DNA from: JBATBW01 sp049662565
GTDB taxonomy: Bacteria; Bacillota_I; Bacilli_A; Erysipelotrichales; Erysipelotrichaceae
NCBI GenBank assembly: GCA_049662565.1
Contig: JBATBW010000166.1
Location: 1-33,470 of the forward strand
Reading direction: 5' to 3'
DNA length: 33,470 nucleotides
The notes below the pieces were generated by a model. That model saw only the letters and a program-made list of their open reading frames with translations. It ran no database searches and had not been told where the DNA came from. The number at the start of each line of letters is the position of its first letter. The stretch's first letter is position 1. The position numbers were made by a program, and so were the translations under genes. Positions 25,030 through 33,470 of this stretch are shown piece after piece.

Positions 25030-25903
25030 ACAGGTAAAAAATGTGACAAAATATTACAAGCCTAACAAAGGCATAGGAAACATGAGTTTTCATTTAAAGA
25101 AAGGAAAATGTTTGGCACTACTAGGTGAAAATGGTGGTGGTAAAACAACCACATTTCGTCTAATACTAGGATTACTACAACCCGACAGTGGAAGTATAAC
25201 ATTTGAAAATGAAGATATTGGATTAAATAGCATAAATAAGATTGGTTATTTACCCGAAGAAAGAAGCTTGTTCAAAGATATTACCGTCAAACAACAACTA
25301 ACATTTCTGGCACGATTAAAGAAAGTAGATAAAAAAGATATTGAAAAAAGAATAAATACCTTAGCCGATTTGTTACATGTTAATGAATATATCAATCAAA
25401 AGATTATGGAATTATCAAAAGGTAACCAACAAAAAATCCAATTAATGTGTGCTTTGATTCATGATCCTAAACTATTAATATTAGATGAACCATTTACCGG
25501 ACTTGATGTTGAAAATGTTGATTTGTTTATTAATATCTTTAATCAATTATTAACACAAGGCAAAAGCATTATCTTTTCATCCCATCAATATGATTATATT
25601 GATAAAATATGTGACGATGTCATTTATGTTAAACAAGCCAAAGTTGTTCTTGCGGATAGTTTAAATAATTTGAGAGAAAAATATGGTTATTTACAAATAA
25701 CATTTAATAGTAATTATATTCCAAGTTTTATTATAAATGAAAATATTGATAAGTTAGATGAGAATAAATATTTAATTAGTATTAAAGAAAGAGATAGAGC
25801 AATTAGGATATATGAACATTTATTAGAAAATCAAAATGTGGAAAACATCTACATTAATGAAACTAGTTTTAAAAATATAATTCAACAAGCTATGGAGAAA
25901 TGA
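25016..25903 (+). CDS. ABC transporter ATP-binding protein (YhaQ/NatA type)
   Basis: This is the ATPase subunit of a two-component ABC exporter; related systems export Na+ or unknown substrates. It has 295 residues if started at GTG 25016. Walker A is GENGGGKT at about 37-44, the signature is LSKGNQQKIQ, Walker B is LLILDEPFTGLD, and the switch is SSHQYD. The extended C-terminal domain of about 80 residues is typical of the NatA/YhaQ branch. The start is uncertain: GTG 25016 lies within GAGGTGA, whereas ATT at 25025 sits 5 bases after that motif and would give a natural LQVKNVTKYY N-terminus. It overlaps the permease gene region by the ATGA junction at 25900-25903. Confidence 0.92.
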   Translation: MIFILQVKNVTKYYKPNKGIGNMSFHLKKGKCLALLGENGGGKTTTFRLILGLLQPDSGSITFENEDIGLNSINKIGYLPEERSLFKDITVKQQLTFLARLKKVDKKDIEKRINTLADLLHVNEYINQKIMELSKGNQQKIQLMCALIHDPKLLILDEPFTGLDVENVDLFINIFNQLLTQGKSIIFSSHQYDYIDKICDDVIYVKQAKVVLADSLNNLREKYGYLQITFNSNYIPSFIINENIDKLDENKYLISIKERDRAIRIYEHLLENQNVENIYINETSFKNIIQQAMEK

Positions 25904-25905
25904 CA

Positions 25906-27069
25906 ATGAAAGAACTAATATTATTTTCTTTAAAAAGACGATTTTTTAATAAAGCAACAATCCTCTATCTAACATTACTATTTTGTGCTGGCGCAATTAC
26001 TTTTAACTTAGATCGAATAATACTATTTATCAATCCGGATTATTTAGAGCCTTTAGTTATAAATTGCGAAAATAATGAGTTAGAAACATTTGTCAAAAAT
26101 AACTATACCAAAGCAATTAAAATAGATAGTAAGAGTAGTAATGTAATTAAAGAAACTAGTGATAGCATTATCTTTAATTCGCAATATCCTTTAAGCAGTA
26201 CCGATATTACAACTATTAGTACGATGATAAATGATTACCAATATCAACAAGTTAATATGGAGAGTATTAAAAATGTTGAATTTAAAGCGGAAAAAGAAAA
26301 AGCCAATGAAGAAAACAATGTCATTAGCTTTAGCATCGTTAGCGCCATATATTTTTTGATGATCTCTTTATCCACCATTATTGCCAACGAAGTGGTTTAC
26401 GAAAAAACAACAAGATTGTTGGAACTAATTTTAACAAGTGTCAAAGCTAAATATCATTTTCTAGCGAAGATGATTTGTGGTTGGAGTTCAATCCTCGTCC
26501 AAGGAGGACTAGGAGTTGTGTGTGTAGGCACAACCTTCTTATTACGTTATATTCATGATAATGGTAAAGGATTATTTAAAGTAGTCAATCGAATGGCTAT
26601 ATTTACCAAAGAATATGAAGACTTTGGCCAACTTCTAAAAGACTTAAATTTAAATCAAACATTTGTTGCGAATTTAGGTTTAATATTTTTATTCTTATTT
26701 ATTGGTATCATTACTATCCAAATAATACTAGTATCTTTATCTAGTTATGTAACTAGTATGGAAGAGGCGGGCAATATCCAAAGCCCAATATATTTACTAT
26801 TTATGGGTATGTATTACTTATCAATGAGTTTGAATAATCCTCAATCATTAAGTAATGGTATGGGGATGTATCTTTCATATATGCCTATTTTTTCGATGTT
26901 GATGATGCCTTATCGTTTGTTGTTGGTAGATGTCAGTAAAAACGAAATAATATTAAGTATATTAATAAATGTTTTGTTTTTATTAGTTAGCATCCTATTT
27001 GGGATTAAAATGTACTGCCAGGGCATCCTGAATTATCAAAAACGTAAGAAGTTGAAATTTATAAAGTAG
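25906..27069 (+). CDS. ABC transporter permease (YhaP/NatB type)
   Basis: This is the membrane partner of the preceding ATPase. It has 387 residues, with an N-terminal transmembrane segment (about 16-34), a large polar loop (about 45-140) expected outside the membrane, and then about five hydrophobic segments. The family motif VYEKTTRLLELILTSVKAKYHFLAKM follows the second membrane span. I chose ATG 25906 over 25900 because GGAG at 25894-25897 is 8 nt away rather than 2 nt. The substrate cannot be assigned; Na+ is only one possibility. No terminator directly follows; the nearest hairpin is 245 bp downstream. Confidence 0.88.
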   Translation: MKELILFSLKRRFFNKATILYLTLLFCAGAITFNLDRIILFINPDYLEPLVINCENNELETFVKNNYTKAIKIDSKSSNVIKETSDSIIFNSQYPLSSTDITTISTMINDYQYQQVNMESIKNVEFKAEKEKANEENNVISFSIVSAIYFLMISLSTIIANEVVYEKTTRLLELILTSVKAKYHFLAKMICGWSSILVQGGLGVVCVGTTFLLRYIHDNGKGLFKVVNRMAIFTKEYEDFGQLLKDLNLNQTFVANLGLIFLFLFIGIITIQIILVSLSSYVTSMEEAGNIQSPIYLLFMGMYYLSMSLNNPQSLSNGMGMYLSYMPIFSMLMMPYRLLLVDVSKNEIILSILINVLFLLVSILFGIKMYCQGILNYQKRKKLKFIK

Positions 27070-27314
27070 CAAGTTAAATGAAACATTGTAGATAATAAAA
27101 AGGTATTGATAATATCATTCATTTTAGGAAAGAACAGAAGTTTATAATGTTGTTGAATAATTATTGGCGGATAGATAATATATTATTAGTTAAATTTAAG
27201 AGTAATGATTCTAAGTTTTTCTAATTATATTCCTTCTAATAATTTGGATATAAAAAACTAATTATTTTATAAGAAAAATAAGGATAATAAATCAGATTAA
27301 AATGTGTTAATTTA
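27070..27314. other. AT-rich intergenic stretch without a supported gene
   Basis: Stop codons are frequent in all frames and no RNA family motif is recognisable. The longest start-to-stop frame (27148-27225, 25 codons) has no Shine-Dalgarno at useful spacing. TTGAAT at 27153-27158 with TAATAT at 27176-27181 is a weak promoter-like pair. The stretch may be the 3' untranslated region of the permease gene or an unrecognised small transcript ending at the hairpin at 27315-27342. Confidence 0.5.
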
Positions 27315-27342
27315 GGAGAGATGATGTTGCTCTCCCTTTTTT
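27315..27342 (+). terminator. Rho-independent terminator upstream of pyrC
   Basis: GGAGAG (27315-27320) pairs with CTCTCC (27330-27335) around a 9-nt loop, followed by C and six T residues. It stands 245 bp after the permease gene and before the pyrC promoter. Confidence 0.7.
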
Positions 27343-27372
27343 GATATTTATGCTTTTAATTGGGATAGTTTG

Positions 27373-27381
27373 TGGTATAAT
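27373..27381 (+). promoter_or_regulatory. Extended -10 promoter for pyrC-carB
   Basis: TGG-TATAAT (27373-27381) is a perfect extended -10; no convincing -35 is seen. The predicted start near 27388 gives a short leader of about 25 nt, with no room for a PyrR-type attenuator. Confidence 0.6.
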
Positions 27382-27412
27382 ATTTGCAGTTAATAGAAAA
27401 GGAGTTGCAAGT

Positions 27413-28663
27413 ATGGATTGTATCTTACCTGAAATTAATGTTTATAGTAATAAGGAATTTATAGTAAAGAATATAATTATTAAAGATGACAAAATAGTTG
27501 GTTTTGTCGACAAGATAAATGATGATGAAAAAATACTTTATGAGTTAAAGGGTTGTTTTTTATTTCCTGGTTTTATAGATGTACATGTACATTTAAGAGA
27601 ACCAGGTTTTCTTTATAAAGAAACCATTGAGAGCGGATCTTTCGCTGGGGCAGCGGGGGGTTATACGACTATTTGTAGTATGCCTAATTTAAATCCAACA
27701 CCAGATACGTTAGAACATTTAAATGTCCAGTTAAAGTGCATAGAAAAAGATGCGATGATTAATGTAATCCCTTATGGCACAATAACTATGGGTCAAAAAG
27801 GTGAAGAAATAGCACAACTAGAAAAGATGAAGGATTATGTCATTGGTTTTTCTGATGATGGTAGGGGTGTACAAAATGATCAGATGATGGAAGAAGCGAT
27901 GATTATGGCTAAAGCCTTAAATAAGATAATTGTGGCCCATTGCGAAGATAACACATTATTAAATAGTGGATATATTCACGATGGTGAATATGCAAAAAAA
28001 CATAATCACTTAGGTATTTGTAGTGCTAGTGAGTATGAACAAGTTAGAAGAGATTTAGAGCTAGTTAGAAAAACAAGATGCGCTTATCATGTTTGTCATA
28101 TCTCAACTAAAGAAACTGTAGATTTGATTAGAAAAGCGAAAAAAGAAGGATTAGATGTTTCTTGTGAAACGGCCCCGCACTATTTAGTTTTAAATGATAG
28201 TATGTTAGAAGAGTCTGGCAATTTTAAAATGAATCCACCAATTAGAGATGTATCGGATCAACAAGCCTTGATTCAAGGAATTCTTGATGGGACGATTGAT
28301 ATGATTGCGACTGATCATGCTCCCCATAGTTTAGAAGAAAAGAGCAAAGGCTTAAAAGGTAGTCTGATGGGTGTTGTGGGATTAGAAACTGCATTTAGTA
28401 TTTTATATAGTGAATTAGTATTAAGTGGTATAATTACACTGAGTAAATTGATTGAGTTGTTGTCTATTAATAGTCGGAATAGGTTTAAGATTAAGACTGG
28501 TGATGATTATTGTTTATGGGATTTAAACAAAAAGTATACGATTGATAGTGATAAGTTTTTATCAAAAGGACGATCTACGCCTTTTAATAATAGATTAGTG
28601 CATGGTAAACATATTTACACGTTTTATCAGGGCAAAATAGTAGATTTAGGAAACAGAGGGTAA
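27413..28663 (+). CDS. pyrC: Dihydroorotase
   Basis: This is the zinc amidohydrolase that cyclises carbamoyl-aspartate to dihydroorotate, the third step of pyrimidine synthesis. It has 416 residues, as in the Firmicutes class I type. Metal ligands are visible in DVHVHLREPG (H58, H60), IVAHCEDN, CHIST and ATDHAPHS; the ESGSFAGAAGGYTTICSMPN block is typical. I took the ATG at 27413, which has AAAGGAG upstream. An open frame extends 24 codons further up, but that extension covers the promoter and is a hydrophobic accident. carB starts 3 bp after the stop. Confidence 0.95.
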   Translation: MDCILPEINVYSNKEFIVKNIIIKDDKIVGFVDKINDDEKILYELKGCFLFPGFIDVHVHLREPGFLYKETIESGSFAGAAGGYTTICSMPNLNPTPDTLEHLNVQLKCIEKDAMINVIPYGTITMGQKGEEIAQLEKMKDYVIGFSDDGRGVQNDQMMEEAMIMAKALNKIIVAHCEDNTLLNSGYIHDGEYAKKHNHLGICSASEYEQVRRDLELVRKTRCAYHVCHISTKETVDLIRKAKKEGLDVSCETAPHYLVLNDSMLEESGNFKMNPPIRDVSDQQALIQGILDGTIDMIATDHAPHSLEEKSKGLKGSLMGVVGLETAFSILYSELVLSGIITLSKLIELLSINSRNRFKIKTGDDYCLWDLNKKYTIDSDKFLSKGRSTPFNNRLVHGKHIYTFYQGKIVDLGNRG

Positions 28664-28666
28664 TGT

Positions 28667-31600
28667 ATGGCAAAAAGAACAGATATTAAGAAGATTTTGA
28701 TTATTGGGTCAGGACCAATTGTAATTGGACAAGCAGCCGAATTTGATTATGCCGGTACGCAAGCTTGTTTAGCACTTAAAGAAGAAGGTTATAAAGTGGT
28801 ATTAGTAAACTCTAATCCCGCAACTATTATGACCGATACGACAATAGCGGATAAGGTTTATATGGAACCTTTAACCTTAGAATATGTCGCAAGAATTATT
28901 CGTTATGAAAGACCAGATGCAATTTTACCAGGTATTGGTGGACAAACTGGATTAAACCTTGCGATGCAATTAGCGAAAAAAGGAATATTAGATGAATGTC
29001 AAGTAGAATTACTAGGGACAAGTGTAGATAGTATTGAAAAAGCCGAGGACCGTGAATTATTTAAAGAATTATGCGCAAGCATAGATGAACCAACGATTCC
29101 TAGCGTAATAACTTATAGTATGGATGAAGCAATTAAGGCAGCTGAATATATTGGTTATCCAGTGGTATTAAGACCAGCTTTCACATTAGGAGGAACAGGT
29201 GGTGGATTTGCCAACGACATGCAGGAATTAAAAGAAATAATGGTTAATGCGCTTAAACTTTCGCCTACACATCAAGTTTTAGTTGAAAAAAGTGTTAAAG
29301 GTTATAAAGAAATTGAATTTGAAGTAATGAGAGACAATTTAGATCAAGCAATTGCGATTTGTGGAATGGAAAATATCGATCCAGTTGGAGTACATACGGG
29401 TGATTCAATAGTAGTAGCACCAATCCAAACATTAAGTGAACATGATTTCTTGATGTTGAAAAACAGTGCATTAAAAATTATTAAGCATTTAAAAATAGCT
29501 GGTGGATGTAACGTGCAATATGCCTTAGATCCAAACAGCAGTAAATACTATTTAATCGAAGTAAACCCAAGAGTATCAAGATCATCCGCTTTAGCTTCGA
29601 AAGCTAGTGGTTATCCAATTGCGAAAGTTAGTGCGAAAATTGCGATTGGAATGAGCTTAGATGAAATTATAATCGGTAAAACTAGTGCCAACTACGAACC
29701 CGATTTAGACTATATTGTAAGTAAATTTCCAAGATTTGCGTTTGATAAATTTGAGAGTGCAACGAATGTTTTAGGAACTCAAATGAAAGCTACGGGCGAA
29801 GTAATGGGTATTGGTAAGACTTTTAAAGAATCAATATTAAAATCTGTTCGTTCATTAGAAATTGGAGTTTGTCATTTACATCTTAGAAAGTTTGACACTT
29901 ATACTAAAGAAGAATTATTAAAATATATTGAAAAAAGTACTGATGATCAAATATATGCAATTAGCGCCCTTATTAGAATGGGGGAAACTGTAGACACAAT
30001 TTGCGATATCACAAAAATTACAAAATATTTTATTGATGAATTTAAAGAAATCATTGATTATGAAATAGTTATTAAAAATAATGTAAACAACATCGAAATA
30101 TTAAAAACTGCCAAAGAAATGGGATATAGTGATAAATATATTAGTCAACTATGGCAACTAAAAGAAGTAGATGTCTATAACTTACGTCAACAAAATAAGA
30201 TGTATCCAAACTATAAGATGATAGAAACTAGTCATACTGTGCAATATATTCCTTACTTTTATTCAACATATAATGATAAAAATGAAGTAATAATTAATGA
30301 TACAAATAAGATTATTGTATTAGGATCAGGGCCAATAAGAATTGGCCAAGGAGTAGAATTTGATTATTCTACGGTACATGCGGTAAATACGATTAGAGAA
30401 TTTGGTTATGAATCAATCATCATTAACAATAACCCAGAAACAGTATCTACTGACTATACTACAAGCGATAAATTATATTTTGAACCACTTACCAGTGAAG
30501 ATGTAATGAACATCATTCATTATGAAAATCCATTGGGTGTAATCGCTTCTTTAGGTGGACAAACTGCGATTAATCTAGCGGCCCCACTAACAAATCGAGG
30601 CGTAAATATTGTTGGTACAGATGTTAAGGCGATTGATAATGCAGAAAATAGAGATGTGTTTGAACATCTATTAAAGAAATTAAATATTCTTCAACCTAAA
30701 GGGGAAGCGGTAACTAATATAGAAAGAGGAGTAGAAGTAGCAAGTGAAATTGGCTACCCAGTATTAGTGCGCCCAAGTTATGTATTAGGGGGACGCGCAA
30801 TGCAAATAGTGGGAAGTGAAGATGCATTACGAACATATTTAAAAACCGCAGTATTGATTGATGAAGATCAACCAGTATTAGTTGATAAGTATATCCAAGG
30901 TAAAGAATTAGAAGTAGATGCGGTATGTGATGGATATGATGTATTTGTACCGGGTATTATGGAACATGTTGAAAGAACCGGTGTCCATTCAGGAGATAGT
31001 ATTAGTGTGTATCCAACATTTAGTGTTAGTAAGAAAGCTAAAGGCAAGATCTTAGAATATACGAAGAAATTAGGTTTAGGTATTGGTATAAAAGGTTTAT
31101 TTAATATTCAGTTTATTGTCGATGAAAAAGATGATGTTTATGTCATCGAAGTAAATCCAAGAAGTAGTAGAACTGTTCCTTTTGTTTCTAAAGCAACTAG
31201 TTACTCACTAGCGGATATTGCGACATTAGTTATTTTAGGCAAAACATTAAAAGAACAAGGAATATTTGGATTGTATCCTGACGAAAAGGAAAGATGGTAT
31301 GTAAAAGTTCCTGCCTTCTCTTTTTCAAAACTTCGCGGTATGGATACTTATTTATCGCCAGAAATGAAATCAACAGGTGAAGCCATCGGCTATGATAATA
31401 AATTAAATAGGGCATTATATAAAGCTTTACAAGCAAGTGGTATGAATATTGCTAACTACGGTACAGTACTTGTAACTATTGCCCAAAAAGATAAAGAAGA
31501 AGCATTACCTTTAATTAAACGTTTCTACAATTTAGGATTTAATATTGAGGCTACAAAAGGGACAGCTGATTTCTTAAAAGAACATGGAATAAGAACAAGA

Positions 31601-31840
31601 ATTAAACATAAAATCAGTGAAGGAAGCAATGAAATAATTGAATCAATTAGTAAAGGTTATGTAAGTTATGTAATCAATACTAGAGATATTAAATCAACGC
31701 AACAAGCAAGCGACGGACAAGCAATTAGACAAGCGGCAGTAGAAAATAATGTCACTATGTTTACCGCACTAGATACAGTAAGAGTATTGTTAGATGTTTT
31801 AGAAGAACAAACACTTACAATATCAACAATTGATGCCTAA
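28667..31840 (+). CDS. carB: Carbamoyl-phosphate synthase large subunit
   Basis: CarB makes carbamoyl phosphate from bicarbonate, ammonia (delivered by CarA from glutamine) and two ATP, feeding pyrimidine and arginine synthesis. It has 1057 residues and begins MAKRTDIKKILIIGSGPIVIGQ. The two homologous ATP-grasp halves are intact, with RPAFTLGGTGGGFA starting at R169 and RPSYVLGGRAMQIV at R702. The C-terminal allosteric MGS-like domain (NIEATKGTADFLKEHGI) is present. GAGGGTAA precedes the ATG. The small subunit gene carA, usually immediately upstream, is absent here; pyrC takes its place. The stop shares one base with the next ATG. Confidence 0.97.
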   Translation: MAKRTDIKKILIIGSGPIVIGQAAEFDYAGTQACLALKEEGYKVVLVNSNPATIMTDTTIADKVYMEPLTLEYVARIIRYERPDAILPGIGGQTGLNLAMQLAKKGILDECQVELLGTSVDSIEKAEDRELFKELCASIDEPTIPSVITYSMDEAIKAAEYIGYPVVLRPAFTLGGTGGGFANDMQELKEIMVNALKLSPTHQVLVEKSVKGYKEIEFEVMRDNLDQAIAICGMENIDPVGVHTGDSIVVAPIQTLSEHDFLMLKNSALKIIKHLKIAGGCNVQYALDPNSSKYYLIEVNPRVSRSSALASKASGYPIAKVSAKIAIGMSLDEIIIGKTSANYEPDLDYIVSKFPRFAFDKFESATNVLGTQMKATGEVMGIGKTFKESILKSVRSLEIGVCHLHLRKFDTYTKEELLKYIEKSTDDQIYAISALIRMGETVDTICDITKITKYFIDEFKEIIDYEIVIKNNVNNIEILKTAKEMGYSDKYISQLWQLKEVDVYNLRQQNKMYPNYKMIETSHTVQYIPYFYSTYNDKNEVIINDTNKIIVLGSGPIRIGQGVEFDYSTVHAVNTIREFGYESIIINNNPETVSTDYTTSDKLYFEPLTSEDVMNIIHYENPLGVIASLGGQTAINLAAPLTNRGVNIVGTDVKAIDNAENRDVFEHLLKKLNILQPKGEAVTNIERGVEVASEIGYPVLVRPSYVLGGRAMQIVGSEDALRTYLKTAVLIDEDQPVLVDKYIQGKELEVDAVCDGYDVFVPGIMEHVERTGVHSGDSISVYPTFSVSKKAKGKILEYTKKLGLGIGIKGLFNIQFIVDEKDDVYVIEVNPRSSRTVPFVSKATSYSLADIATLVILGKTLKEQGIFGLYPDEKERWYVKVPAFSFSKLRGMDTYLSPEMKSTGEAIGYDNKLNRALYKALQASGMNIANYGTVLVTIAQKDKEEALPLIKRFYNLGFNIEATKGTADFLKEHGIRTRIKHKISEGSNEIIESISKGYVSYVINTRDIKSTQQASDGQAIRQAAVENNVTMFTALDTVRVLLDVLEEQTLTISTIDA

Positions 31841-33470
31841 TGATAAAAAGATTTATTAGTTATTATAAACCGCACAAATGTTTGTTTGCTTTTGATATGA
31901 TCGCATCATTTTTAGTATCTTTAATTGGGATGTTATATCCAGTAATTACTAGAGTGATGTTGAATGATTTGATTCCCAATAAGAAAGTACAATTAATTGT
32001 AACTTTCGGGGGACTATTATTAGTTTTATATATTATGCGAATGGGTTTGCGTTATTTTATTCAATACTATGGACATATGATTGGCGTAAGAATGCAAGCC
32101 CAAATGCGCAAAGATATGTTTAATAAACTTCAAAAACTACCATATGCCTTTTATGATGAACATGAAAGTGGAAAGATCATGAGTAGAATGACTAATGACT
32201 TAATGGATGTCAGCGAGTTGGCTCACCATGGACCGGAAAACATTTTGATCTCTTTAGTAATGATCATGGGATCGTTTTTCTACTTATTGTCGATCAATGT
32301 ATCTTTAACTCTAATAATCTTTATGTGTGTTCCTTTATTAGTGGTGGTCGCAACTATTTTAAGAAAAAGAATGCGCGATGCATTTATGGAAACAAGAAAA
32401 GATATCGCTGTAGTTAATTCAGCTTTACAAAGCAGTATATCAGGTATTAGAGTTACAAAAGCATTTACAAATGATTTAGAAGAAGAAAAGAAATTTAATG
32501 TTGGCAATATGAAGTTTGTCCAATCCCGCAGTTATGCTTATAAAGCTATGGCATTGTTTTATTCATCGACTAATTTGATTACCGATGTATTTAATGTCAT
32601 TGTTTTAATTGCGGGAGGATTGTATTTATACCAAAATAAAATATCTTTTGGAGATTACTCGGCATTTATTGTTAGTGTAAACTTATTTGTTCAACCAGTA
32701 ATGACCTTAATTCAATTTAGTGAACAATATCAAAGTGGAATGACCGGCTTTGAAAGATTTGTCGAAATAATGGATCAAGAAGAAGAAAAAGAAAGTGAAA
32801 ATTGTCAAAATATCGCCCAACTACAAGGCGATATCAACTTTCAACATGTAAGTTTTAATTATAATTATGGACAAGAAGTTCTAAAAGATGTCAATTTAAC
32901 TATTAATAAAGGGGAAACACTCGCATTAGTTGGACCATCAGGTGGCGGAAAGACAACAATTTGTCATTTACTACCGATGTTTTATCAAATAAATGAAGGA
33001 AGTATTACAATTGATGGAAAAGATATTAGAGATATATCTTTAGTATCATTAAGAAAGAATATTGGTATTGTCCAACAAGATGTATTTCTATTTAATGGGA
33101 CTATCAAAGAAAATATTTTATATGGGCGATTAGATGCTAGTGATGAAGAAGTAATTCAAGCAGCTAAAGATGCGAATATTTATGATTATATTATGAGTTT
33201 GCCAGAAAAATTTGAAACTCAAATTGGTGAAAGAGGGGTCAAATTGAGTGGTGGCCAAAAACAAAGATTATCTATTAGTCGGGTATTTTTAAAAAATCCA
33301 CCAATCTTAATATTAGATGAAGCAACAAGCGCTTTAGACAATACGACCGAAATATTAATCCAAAATTCTTTAGACAAACTAGCAATGGGTCGTAGTGTTA
33401 TTGTTGTTGCCCATCGTTTAAGTACGATTAAAAATGCGAATAAGATCGCAGTAATTGATCAAGGACAAAC
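31840..33470 (+). CDS. ABC exporter, MsbA/multidrug half-transporter type (3' end outside window)
   Basis: The frame is open from the ATG at 31840 to the window edge (543 codons), so only the last few dozen residues are missing. It is a fused transmembrane plus ATPase half-transporter that would work as a dimer to export lipids or drugs. Six hydrophobic segments span about residues 15-300, with the intracellular-loop motif KLPYAFYDEHESGKIMSRMTND. The ATPase has Walker A GPSGGGKT (365-372), Q-loop VQQDVFLFNGTIKENI, signature LSGGQKQR, Walker B ILILDEATSALD and AHRLST. It overlaps carB by one base (TAATG), which suggests coupling although no functional link to pyrimidine synthesis is evident. 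Confidence 0.93.
   Translation, partial: MIKRFISYYKPHKCLFAFDMIASFLVSLIGMLYPVITRVMLNDLIPNKKVQLIVTFGGLLLVLYIMRMGLRYFIQYYGHMIGVRMQAQMRKDMFNKLQKLPYAFYDEHESGKIMSRMTNDLMDVSELAHHGPENILISLVMIMGSFFYLLSINVSLTLIIFMCVPLLVVVATILRKRMRDAFMETRKDIAVVNSALQSSISGIRVTKAFTNDLEEEKKFNVGNMKFVQSRSYAYKAMALFYSSTNLITDVFNVIVLIAGGLYLYQNKISFGDYSAFIVSVNLFVQPVMTLIQFSEQYQSGMTGFERFVEIMDQEEEKESENCQNIAQLQGDINFQHVSFNYNYGQEVLKDVNLTINKGETLALVGPSGGGKTTICHLLPMFYQINEGSITIDGKDIRDISLVSLRKNIGIVQQDVFLFNGTIKENILYGRLDASDEEVIQAAKDANIYDYIMSLPEKFETQIGERGVKLSGGQKQRLSISRVFLKNPPILILDEATSALDNTTEILIQNSLDKLAMGRSVIVVAHRLSTIKNANKIAVIDQGQ

Noticed and set aside
27148..27225. Possible 25-codon small gene between the permease and pyrC
   Set aside because: It has no Shine-Dalgarno at proper spacing, no recognisable peptide features, and no evidence beyond an open frame.
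1..33470. CRISPR array, insertion sequence, prophage or toxin-antitoxin locus
   Set aside because: No regularly spaced repeats, transposase, integrase, terminal inverted repeats or small paired open frames were found.

Overview
The window is a chromosomal replication-origin region from an AT-rich, low-GC Firmicutes relative (Bacilli sensu lato, perhaps an Erysipelotrichia- or RF39-like lineage; no closer placement is possible from the sequence alone). The gene order dnaA-dnaN-yaaA-recF-gyrB-gyrA-serS, then SRP RNA-tadA-dnaX-ybaB-recR, is the classic Bacilli arrangement. Genes left of the origin run on the minus strand and almost all genes to its right on the plus strand, as expected for bidirectional replication. 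The code is standard: TGA stops the ABC ATPase gene and tryptophan is read from TGG, so this is not a Mycoplasma-type code.

Layout. 1-3592 (minus): partial DAHP synthase, a MATE exporter with its own promoter, dipeptidase PepV, and the c-di-AMP receptor DarA; darA and pepV form one operon that ends in a strong hairpin. 3593-3934: oriC part 1, with eight DnaA boxes. 3935-6497: dnaA, oriC part 2 (tandem boxes followed by DnaA-trio-like triplets), and dnaN, closed by a terminator. 6590-12273: yaaA-recF-gyrB-gyrA. 12248-13808: a serS unit with a near-perfect promoter embedded in the gyrA tail, a serine T-box leader and a terminator. 13807-13860: two perfect parS sites. 13890-17046: the SRP RNA followed by tadA-dnaX-ybaB-recR, ending in a bidirectional terminator shared with a convergent CYTH gene. 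17579-25029: NAD kinase, a degenerate PTS-EIICB-like membrane protein, mutS, mutL and miaA; the last three junctions are identical 8-bp overlaps. 25016-27069: a two-gene YhaQ/YhaP (NatAB)-type ABC exporter. 27070-27412: non-coding, with a terminator and a promoter. 27413-33470: pyrC, carB (without carA) and a partial MsbA-like ABC exporter.

Most genes are housekeeping: replication initiation and clamp/clamp-loader (dnaA, dnaN, dnaX), recombination and mismatch repair (recF, recR, mutS, mutL), topology (gyrAB), tRNA charging and modification (serS, tadA, miaA), pyrimidine synthesis (pyrC, carB) and NADP supply. The less ordinary points are: an overlapping-DnaA-box 17-mer that occurs three times around dnaA; a duplicated parS; a perfect 14-bp Noc-binding-site palindrome inside mutL; a serS promoter buried in the end of gyrA; and a PTS-like protein that has lost both the EIIC glutamate and the EIIB cysteine yet is translationally coupled to mutS. 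I found no CRISPR array, insertion sequence, prophage or tRNA gene, and no convincing wholly new multi-gene system.
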